Source: Chersky-265 sp035275285
Lineage (GTDB): Bacteria; Fibrobacterota; Fibrobacteria; UBA11236
Direction: 5' to 3'
Length of the DNA stretch: 13,760 bases
NCBI GenBank assembly: GCA_035275285.1
Contig: DATENA010000098.1
Location: 1 to 13,760, forward strand
Shown: in pieces, positions 8,119 through 12,949 of the stretch
Position numbering within the stretch: position 1 is the stretch's first letter
How the letters are laid out: every line of letters begins with the position of its first letter
The notes under the pieces: generated by a model
What the model was told of the DNA's origin: nothing
The model's database searches: none
Seen by the model: the letters and a program-made list of their open reading frames with translations, nothing else
Position numbers and translations under genes: made by a program

Positions 8119-8203
8119 GATCGCTCCTGGAATCGAAAGGTTGGCGGAACGGGGCGGCAAGGATCCGCGTCGTCCCGGAATGGCCCGGAAAGGGAGGGAT
8201 GGG

Positions 8204-8224
8204 CCGGCCGGGAACGCCGGCCGG
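8204..8224 (-). promoter_or_regulatory. GC hairpin upstream of cusC
   Basis: Two copies of CCGGCCGG separated by 5 nt (8204-8211 and 8217-8224) can form an 8-bp all-GC stem-loop in the transcript, about 85 nt before the cusC start. No U-run follows, so it is not a standard terminator. It could act as an attenuator, an mRNA stabiliser or a partial transcription block between the Cys-rich gene and cusCBA. Confidence 0.45.
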
Positions 8225-8238
8225 GTCATGGCGCGGGA

Positions 8239-8256
8239 GGTAACCGTTGGATTACC
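8239..8256 (-). promoter_or_regulatory. small inverted repeat GGTAA...TTACC
   Basis: GGTAA and TTACC (8239-8243 and 8252-8256) flank an 8-nt centre between the two GC hairpins of the cusC upstream gap. It is short and AT-containing; an operator or a weak hairpin are both possible, as is chance. Confidence 0.25.
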
Positions 8257-8262
8257 CTGCCG

Positions 8263-8278
8263 GCGCGCCCGGGCGCGC
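8263..8278 (-). terminator. perfect 16-nt GC palindrome directly after the Cys-rich gene
   Basis: GCGCGCCCGGGCGCGC is a perfect palindrome beginning 2 nt after the stop codon (8281-8283) of the Cys-rich gene. As RNA it can fold into a 6-bp stem with a CCGG loop. The position suits an attenuator or processing site, but there is no U-tract, so efficient intrinsic termination is doubtful. Confidence 0.35.
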
Positions 8279-8280
8279 TC

Positions 8281-8787
8281 TCAGATCAGGAGCGGGAGAT
8301 TGGAACGGGATGCGGGAGGAGGCCCCGAATCCAGGGCCCCGGCGGCGATGCGGACGCGGCCGGAACGGGGAAGGAGCCCCTCGAAGGCGCGGGCGGAGAA
8401 GAACGACAGGTCCGAGGCGGAGAAGGCGTGGATCGAAACGAGTCCGGAAGCGTTCAGGCCGGCGTCCTCCAGGCAGCAACCAGTGCTATCCGAGTGTCCG
8501 CCCGCATGCACGGGAGCCGTCCCTGGGGAAGCGGAACTTCCCTGGGGATGGCAGGATCGGGGAGCCGGGGGTTCGGCGGCGGCCTTCCGGCAACAGGCAT
8601 GGCCCGCCATGCCGTGCGCGTCCGCGGAGGGAGAGCCGGCGGCCGGCGTTGCGGAAGGGGCGGAACCGGCCTTGGAAAGGAACCGGACGCCGAGCTTGCA
8701 ACAACCCGCGGCCTGGGCCTGGAGGAAAACCGCCATGAGCAGGACGCTCAGGGCGGGGAACCAGGAAGCCTTGCGGATTTTGCCCAT
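8281..8787 (-). CDS. small secreted Cys/His-rich protein of the copper operon, putative metal binder
   Basis: This 168-residue protein belongs to no family I can name. It has a clear signal peptide (MGKIRKASWFPALSVLLMAV..., cleavage near Ala26-Ala27), followed by a low-complexity Ala/Pro/Ser-rich chain carrying seven Cys: C29-C30, C65-C66, C79 and C104-C105. These sit among His and Met residues in the patterns HGMAGHACC (58-66), CH (79-80) and HAGGHSDSTGCC (94-105). Such spaced CC and His clusters suggest Cu(I)/Ag(I) or other soft-metal binding in the periplasm, but this is inferred. The C-terminal 60 residues lack Cys. Its place between copA and cusCBA on the same strand fits a metal carrier or buffer between the ATPase and the outer pump. 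Codon use matches its neighbours. The start ATG has AAGG only 4 nt upstream, and a strong extended -10 lies 8 nt away, so initiation may be leaderless. Confidence 0.75.
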   Translation of the reverse strand: MGKIRKASWFPALSVLLMAVFLQAQAAGCCKLGVRFLSKAGSAPSATPAAGSPSADAHGMAGHACCRKAAAEPPAPRSCHPQGSSASPGTAPVHAGGHSDSTGCCLEDAGLNASGLVSIHAFSASDLSFFSARAFEGLLPRSGRVRIAAGALDSGPPPASRSNLPLLI

Positions 8788-8795
8788 ACCGCCTT

Positions 8796-8804
8796 AATAT
8801 ACCA
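8796..8804 (-). promoter_or_regulatory. extended -10 element before the Cys-rich gene
   Basis: The minus strand reads TGGTATATT: an extended -10 TG plus TATATT, five of six matches to TATAAT. No good -35 is present. Transcription would start within a base or two of the ATG at 8787, implying a leaderless or nearly leaderless message, or else a chance match. Confidence 0.4.
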
Positions 8805-8833
8805 CTTGCCGGCCGTGGGCGGCAGCGGATCGG

Positions 8834-8847
8834 CCGGATTTTTCCGG
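8834..8847 (-). promoter_or_regulatory. small hairpin after copA
   Basis: CCGGA and TCCGG (8834-8838 and 8843-8847) around a four-base loop lie 6 nt after the copA stop. The 5-bp stem has no following U-run on the minus strand, so it is at best a weak processing or pausing site between copA and the Cys-rich gene. Confidence 0.3.
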
Positions 8848-8852
8848 AATGA

Positions 8853-11138
8853 TTATCGGCCGTGCCGCTTGAGCCGCAGGCTGTTCCCCATCACGAACAG
8901 GCTGGACAGCCCCATGGCGGCCCCGGCCAGCACCGGGTTCAACTCCCATCCCAGCCATGGATGCAGGGCTCCCGCGGCCACGGGGATCAGCACGGTGTTG
9001 TACCCGAAGGCCCAGAGCAGATTGAGGCGGATGGTCCGCAGCACGGCCCGCGCCAGCGCGATCGTGCGGGGCACGCCGCGCAGGTCCCCGGACATGAGGA
9101 TGACGTCCCCGGCGGCGAGGGCCACGTCGGATCCGCCCGCCAGCGCCAGGCCCGCATCGGCCGATGCCAGGGCGGGCGCGTCGTTGACGCCGTCCCCGAC
9201 GAAAGCCACCTTGCCGCCTGCGCGCGGGGAATTCCCGCGCGGGGAATCGCGCAGGGAATGGATGGCCGCGGATTTCCCCCCGGGCAGCAGGCCCGCCCGT
9301 ACGTCCGTGATTCCCAAGGCGCGGCCCGCGGCGCGGGCGGGAGCCTCCTGGTCCCCGGACAGGATGGTCAGCTCCAGCCCCATGGCCCGCAGGGCGTCCA
9401 CGGCTTCGCGCGCTTCCGGCCTCAGGGGATCGCTCACGGCGGCCACCCCCGCGCACCGGCCGTCCACGGCGATGTAGATCAGCCCGGCGCCTTCCGCGGC
9501 CCGCCGCTCCGCGTCCGGGGCGAACGCTTCGCAGGACGCCCCCCAGGCTTCCATGAGCCGGGGAGAGCCCACGGCCACCTTGTGGCCGGCGACTTCGCCT
9601 TCCACTCCGGAGCCGGCCAGGGACCGGAAAGAGGCCGCCGCCGCGGGCGCCACCTGCCGCGCCGCCGCGTATTCCGTCCAGGCCCGGGCCAGGGGATGGC
9701 CGCTGCGCGCCTCCAGGGCGGCTCCCAGGGCCAGCAGCTTCTCCTCCGGCCAGCCTTCCGCCGCCGCGAACCAGGTAACCTGCGGGTTTCCCTGGGTCAG
9801 GGTGCCCGTCTTGTCCAGGGCCACCCGGCGGGTCTCCGCCAGGGCCTGGAGGGCCGCCCCGTTGCGCACCACCGCGCCCGATTCCGCGGCCCTGCCGGTC
9901 CCGGCCAGCACGGCCGCGGGCGTGGCCAGGCCCATGGCGCAAGGGCAGGCGATCACCAGCACCGCCACGGCGTGGACCAGGGCCGCGGGGAAGGCCGGGG
10001 CGGCCCCCAGCAGCATCCATCCGGCGAAGGTCAGGAGCGCTATCAGCAGCACGATGGGCGTGAACACCCGCACCACCTTGTCGGCCGCGTCCTGGATGGG
10101 CGGCCGGGAAACCTGCGCCTCCTCCACCAGGCGGATGATGTTCGCCAGGACGGTGTCCGCCCCCACCTTCTCCGCGCGGAAGGTGAACTGGCCGTCTCCG
10201 TTGAGCGTGCCTCCGGTCACCCGGTCGCCCGCGCGCTTCCGTTTGGGGAAAGCCTCCCCGGTGAGCATGCTTTCGTCCACGCGGCTCTCCCCCGCCAGCA
10301 CCACGCCGTCCACCGGCACCGCGTCCCCGGGCCGCACCGCCAGCACGTCCCCGGGGATCACGGCGGCTATCTCCACGTCCACCTCGGCGTCCCGCCGCAC
10401 CAGCCGGGCCCGCGGGGGCTTGAGGCGCAGCAGGCGCCGGACGGCCTCGGCGCCCCGTCCCTTGGCCCGGGCTTCCAGGTATTTCCCCAGCAGCACCAGG
10501 GCGATGACCACGGCGGCCGCTTCGAAATACACGTCGCGCGCGCCGGCGGGAAAGACGGTGGGAACCAGGGTGACCGCCGCGCTGGACAGGAATGCGGACC
10601 AGGTGCCGATCATGACCAGGGTGTTCATGTCCGGGCTCTTGTCCCTGAGCGCGCGCCATCCCCGGCGCAGGAAAGCCCGTCCCGGGCCGAACATGACGGG
10701 CGCGGCCAGGGCCATCTGCACCAGGTTCCAGAACCCCTCGGAGGGATTGATCCGCATGCGCCAATGCATCAAGGCGGGGATGGCCATGGGCAGCATGGAG
10801 AGGAGCAGCACGGGAACGCCGAACAGCATCGCAAGGATCAGGTCGCGCCGCAACGCGTCCAGCTCTCCGCCCCCCGCGTCCCTTCCCCGGGAAAGGGCCA
10901 CCGGCCCGTACCCCGCCTCCCGCACCTGCCTGAACAGCATCCCTTCGTCCACCCGGGCCGGATCGAAACGCACGTCCGCCCTGGAGGTGGCCAGGTTCAC
11001 GCGCGCCTCTTCCACGCCCGGCAGCTTGCGCAGGGCCCGCTCCACCCGCCCTACGCAGTTGGCGCAAGTCATCCCTTCCACGCCGAAGCCGGCATGGCCC
11101 TTGGCGCCGGGGGCGTTTTCAGCGGTACTTGAGGACAT
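8853..11138 (-). CDS. copA: Cu(I)-exporting P1B-1 ATPase CopA
   Basis: This inner-membrane ATPase pumps cytosolic Cu(I) (or Ag(I)) to the periplasm. It has 761 residues with one N-terminal HMA domain (about 16-79, GMTCANC with Cys25/Cys28) and eight predicted helices. The actuator loop holds TGE (293-295), the sixth helix carries CPC (398-400), DKTGTLT has phospho-acceptor Asp442, the nucleotide domain has SGHPLA (His481-Pro482), and the hinge is GDGVNDAP (648-655). Tyr713-Asn714 in helix 7 and Met742-x-x-Ser745-Ser746 in helix 8 are the P1B-1 signature for monovalent copper. An SPRGN-SPRA insertion at about 632-639 comes from a 15-nt duplication. The start ATG overlaps the repressor gene by 20 nt and has AAGGAG at 7 nt, so it is translated with its regulator. 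Assignment is firm. Confidence 0.97.
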   Translation of the reverse strand: MSSSTAENAPGAKGHAGFGVEGMTCANCVGRVERALRKLPGVEEARVNLATSRADVRFDPARVDEGMLFRQVREAGYGPVALSRGRDAGGGELDALRRDLILAMLFGVPVLLLSMLPMAIPALMHWRMRINPSEGFWNLVQMALAAPVMFGPGRAFLRRGWRALRDKSPDMNTLVMIGTWSAFLSSAAVTLVPTVFPAGARDVYFEAAAVVIALVLLGKYLEARAKGRGAEAVRRLLRLKPPRARLVRRDAEVDVEIAAVIPGDVLAVRPGDAVPVDGVVLAGESRVDESMLTGEAFPKRKRAGDRVTGGTLNGDGQFTFRAEKVGADTVLANIIRLVEEAQVSRPPIQDAADKVVRVFTPIVLLIALLTFAGWMLLGAAPAFPAALVHAVAVLVIACPCAMGLATPAAVLAGTGRAAESGAVVRNGAALQALAETRRVALDKTGTLTQGNPQVTWFAAAEGWPEEKLLALGAALEARSGHPLARAWTEYAAARQVAPAAAASFRSLAGSGVEGEVAGHKVAVGSPRLMEAWGASCEAFAPDAERRAAEGAGLIYIAVDGRCAGVAAVSDPLRPEAREAVDALRAMGLELTILSGDQEAPARAAGRALGITDVRAGLLPGGKSAAIHSLRDSPRGNSPRAGGKVAFVGDGVNDAPALASADAGLALAGGSDVALAAGDVILMSGDLRGVPRTIALARAVLRTIRLNLLWAFGYNTVLIPVAAGALHPWLGWELNPVLAGAAMGLSSLFVMGNSLRLKRHGR
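9221..9247 (-). repeat. 15-nt tandem duplication inside copA
   Basis: CGCGCGGGGAAT occurs at 9221-9232 and again at 9236-9247, a 15-nt period that keeps the frame and adds five residues (SPRGN/SPRA) to a loop ahead of the GDGVND hinge, where CopA proteins usually have a short variable loop. The overlap of the two copies also creates a near-palindrome around GGGAATTCCC. Confidence 0.65.
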
Positions 11139-11409
11139 CCATCAGCTCCTTGATCAATTCCTTTTCGTCGCCGCGGGCCTGGGCCGTGGCCACGTGGTTC
11201 CGCAGGTGGCCTTCCAGGACCACCTCGTTCGCCTTCTCCAGGCCGCCCATCACCGCCTTGATCTGGCGCATGACGTCGACGCAATAGGCGTCTTCCTTTT
11301 CGAGCATGCGCAGCACCCCCTCCAGGTGGCCCCTGGCCGTGAGCAGCCGTTTGGCGGCGGCTTCCCGGGTTTCCGCGGGCATGCAGAGATGCTTGTCGTG
11401 CTTGTGCAT
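11119..11409 (-). CDS. csoR: CsoR/RcnR-family metal-sensing transcriptional repressor
   Basis: This is a 96-residue all-helical repressor of the CsoR/RcnR/FrmR family (Pfam Trns_repr_metal) that releases its operator on metal binding. The family core is clear: RLLTARGHLEGVLRMLE, Cys43 in AYCVDVMRQIKAV, and EGHLRNHV with His68 and His72. The spacing Cys-25-His-4-His equals that of RcnR; in copper-type CsoR the last ligand is Cys. The N terminus adds His2, His4, His7 and Cys9. The start at ATG 11409 is chosen because GAGGAGAGG lies just upstream; the frame extends further to 11466 without a matching ribosome binding site. It is first in the operon, overlapping copA by 20 nt, so it should autoregulate and control copper export. 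The gene symbol follows its context; the ligand set looks like a nickel/cobalt sensor, so the true inducer needs proof. Confidence 0.92.
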   Translation of the reverse strand: MHKHDKHLCMPAETREAAAKRLLTARGHLEGVLRMLEKEDAYCVDVMRQIKAVMGGLEKANEVVLEGHLRNHVATAQARGDEKELIKELMDVLKYR

Positions 11410-11413
11410 GGGA

Positions 11414-11436
11414 CCTCTCCTCTCGGGGAGGGATAC
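11414..11436 (-). promoter_or_regulatory. csoR ribosome binding site with adjoining second operator-like element
   Basis: The minus strand reads GTATCCCTCCCC (11436-11425) followed by GAGAGGAGAGG, whose AGGAG (11421-11417) is the ribosome binding site 7 nt before the ATG. CCCTCCCC is identical to the left half of the inverted repeat at the start of transcription, and CCTCC can pair with the ribosome binding site itself. It may be a second repressor site or a translational control element. Confidence 0.4.
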
Positions 11437-11465
11437 TTCTCCTTCTCCCTCTATTTCTGTTTCCA

Positions 11466-11483
11466 CCCCTGCCCCTCCCCCCC
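11466..11483 (-). promoter_or_regulatory. G-quadruplex-type motif in the csoR leader
   Basis: On the transcribed-sense (minus) strand the bases are G7-A-G4-CA-G4. Read as GGG-G-GGG-A-GGGG-CA-GGGG, this satisfies the four-run G-quadruplex pattern with loops of 1-2 nt. It lies inside the predicted 5' leader and shares bases with the inverted repeat at 11473-11492, so the two structures exclude each other. Confidence 0.45.
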
Positions 11484-11492
11484 TGGGGAGGG
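11473..11492 (-). promoter_or_regulatory. inverted-repeat operator candidate for the metal repressor
   Basis: CCCTCCCC (11473-11480) and GGGGAGGG (11485-11492) form a perfect 8-bp inverted repeat with a 4-nt centre, flanked by TATA. G/C tracts bordered by TA are the hallmark of CsoR/RcnR-family operators. The site covers the predicted start of transcription (about 11495), a natural place for repression of the csoR-copA operon. Confidence 0.55.
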
Positions 11493-11501
11493 TATAAGCG
11501 C

Positions 11502-11530
11502 AAGATAACCGGAAAACGCGGGGAAATCAA
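11502..11530 (-). promoter_or_regulatory. candidate sigma-70-type promoter of the csoR-copA operon
   Basis: On the minus strand TTGATT (11530-11525, four of six to TTGACA) and TATCTT (11507-11502, four of six to TATAAT) are separated by exactly 17 nt. Transcription would begin near 11495, at the edge of the inverted-repeat operator, giving a leader of about 85 nt. Confidence 0.5.
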
Positions 11531-11563
11531 CCCGGCCCGACCCGGCTTGCGGAAACCGGGGGA

Positions 11564-11573
11564 TTGCTAGTTT
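11564..11573 (+). promoter_or_regulatory. promoter-like motif TTGCTAGTTT before the small membrane protein
   Basis: This is the same 10-mer as at 198-207 (minus strand), here followed by TCGGG. If TAGTTT acts as the -10, transcription would begin at about 11580, exactly on the first ATG of the downstream reading frame, which would make the message leaderless. Confidence 0.35.
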
Positions 11574-11579
11574 TCGGGA

Positions 11580-11774
11580 ATGTTCGATCGCATCATGGAA
11601 AACTCCATGGCCATCTGGTTGCTGGTTTCAGCCCTGTTCCCCGTGTTCTGCTTCGGGACCATCCTCAAGGCCATCCTGCATTTCCGCCGCGCGCACGCCC
11701 TGTCGGAATATCTTTCCAAGCCCGCCGTCCCCCGGCCCCGGTTCGAACCGGACGACTGGATCCCCAGCCCCTGA
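11580..11774 (+). CDS. small single-pass membrane protein, unknown function
   Basis: This is a 64-residue product with one strongly hydrophobic helix (residues 10-30, AIWLLVSALFPVFCFGTILK), a basic segment (FRRAH) and a short Pro-rich polar tail ending PDDWIPSP. The positive charges after the helix suggest the tail lies in the cytoplasm. Third codon positions are almost all G or C, as in neighbouring genes, which argues for real coding. No Shine-Dalgarno precedes the first ATG (11580); the promoter-like motif just upstream allows leaderless translation. ATG 11595 (MENSMAIW) is an alternative start. It is divergent from the copper operon and converges on the acyltransferase gene with only 2 nt between stops. 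No family is recognised. Confidence 0.5.
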   Translation: MFDRIMENSMAIWLLVSALFPVFCFGTILKAILHFRRAHALSEYLSKPAVPRPRFEPDDWIPSP

Positions 11775-11776
11775 GG

Positions 11777-12907
11777 TTATCCGGGCCGGCGGTTGTCCGG
11801 CCCGGGCCCCCGGCCGGATCTGCCGTCCGCGCGCCGCCGCAAGGGGAACCTGTCCCGCGCCGCCGTCCACGCATAGCAGACCGCGATCACGGACAGGACG
11901 GCCGCATCGCCTTGCCAGGTCTTTCCCAGGGGACGCTTGCCGCCCGAGACCACCAGGATGGCGAGCAGGGACAAGTGCAGAATGTACACGTCCAGGCTGC
12001 GGCGCCCCATGGGAAGCAGCCAACGCGCGCCTCGGTCCAGCCAGGGCCGGATCAGGGCCAGCAAGGCATAGGCCAGGACGACCAGGGAGGCGATCATGGG
12101 CACCAGGATGGGCCGCAGGTTGTAGTAAGGGACGATCTTCTCCACCCTCGCCCCGTCCTTCCCGAACGCCAGGGTGCGCACCGTCTCGAAGCGGCCGAGC
12201 GGTTTGGAGAAGATGTCCGCGAAGGAATGGCGGTGCAGGAGGAACGCCAGCGTCAGTAACGCGGCGGTTACCAGGCCGGCGCGCGTCCCGCGGCCCCCGG
12301 ACTCCAGGGACAGCGCCCCCAGGGCCCCCAGGCAGGCGAACGGGAACAAGGGCAGCAGGGGGCTGTTCCCGCCGTTGACCGCGAAGATCCGGAGCCCGCG
12401 CGCGTCCAACCCGCAATGCAGGGCCAGCAGGACCGCCGAAACGGCCAGCAGCAGGGGGATGGGCCGGGGCGCGCTCACCAGCAGCATGCCCATCAGTCCG
12501 GCATACGCGATGGTGGCGAGGATGCCGCTCATGGTCAGCGCGTCCGGCAGGTGGAATCCGTCTTCCAGGGTATAGAACAGGCAGGATACGGCCCACAGGG
12601 CGGCCGCCCGGAGGGCCTGCTTGCGGTACCAGGCCGCGCGCCCGATGGACGCGCGGGCGGAACGCCAGGAATGCGCCAGGGAAGCGCCCACCAGGATCAG
12701 GAACAGCGAAGCCGTCAGCGGCTCGATGAGCAGGGAGAAAACGCTCCAGCCCCGGCGCTCGTCCCAGGCGATGAGGCGCGTGGTATGGGAGGCGATCATC
12801 AGCAGCACCGCGATCATCCTCAGCGCGTCCAGGGCCGCATCGCGCGGACGGGGCGCCCCGGCGATGCCCGGCTCCGGCGCGGCCGCGGGGAGCTCCGACG
12901 TAGACAT
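11777..12907 (-). CDS. multi-pass membrane acyltransferase, DUF1624/HGSNAT-like
   Basis: This 376-residue integral membrane protein has about ten hydrophobic helices. The N-terminal region contains RDAALDALRMIAVLLMIASH (Asp27, Arg30, His41) and SLFLILVGASLAHSW, which fit the DUF1624/heparan-alpha-glucosaminide acetyltransferase-like group and the wider acyltransferase superfamily. Near the C terminus LPMGRRSLDVYILHLSLL resembles the Gly...Tyr-x-x-His helix of these enzymes. They transfer acyl groups across the membrane to sugars of cell-surface glycans; the acceptor here is unknown. ATG 12907 is used as the start; an in-frame TTG at 12916 is equally possible, and neither has a strong ribosome binding site. 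It lies 42 nt downstream of the LysM protein gene on the same strand, so the two probably form an operon with a cell-envelope role. Confidence 0.78.
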   Translation of the reverse strand: MSTSELPAAAPEPGIAGAPRPRDAALDALRMIAVLLMIASHTTRLIAWDERRGWSVFSLLIEPLTASLFLILVGASLAHSWRSARASIGRAAWYRKQALRAAALWAVSCLFYTLEDGFHLPDALTMSGILATIAYAGLMGMLLVSAPRPIPLLLAVSAVLLALHCGLDARGLRIFAVNGGNSPLLPLFPFACLGALGALSLESGGRGTRAGLVTAALLTLAFLLHRHSFADIFSKPLGRFETVRTLAFGKDGARVEKIVPYYNLRPILVPMIASLVVLAYALLALIRPWLDRGARWLLPMGRRSLDVYILHLSLLAILVVSGGKRPLGKTWQGDAAVLSVIAVCYAWTAARDRFPLRRRADGRSGRGPGPDNRRPG

Positions 12908-12949
12908 GGGAATCAAGGTAGAATATCGGGCGGCTCGAGATCAGGCGAT

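Noticed and set aside
8862..11132. Plus-strand open frame of about 750 codons opposite copA
   Set aside because: Same antisense shadow effect; low-complexity His/Gln/Gly/Arg product and no ribosome binding site, whereas copA has every expected motif.
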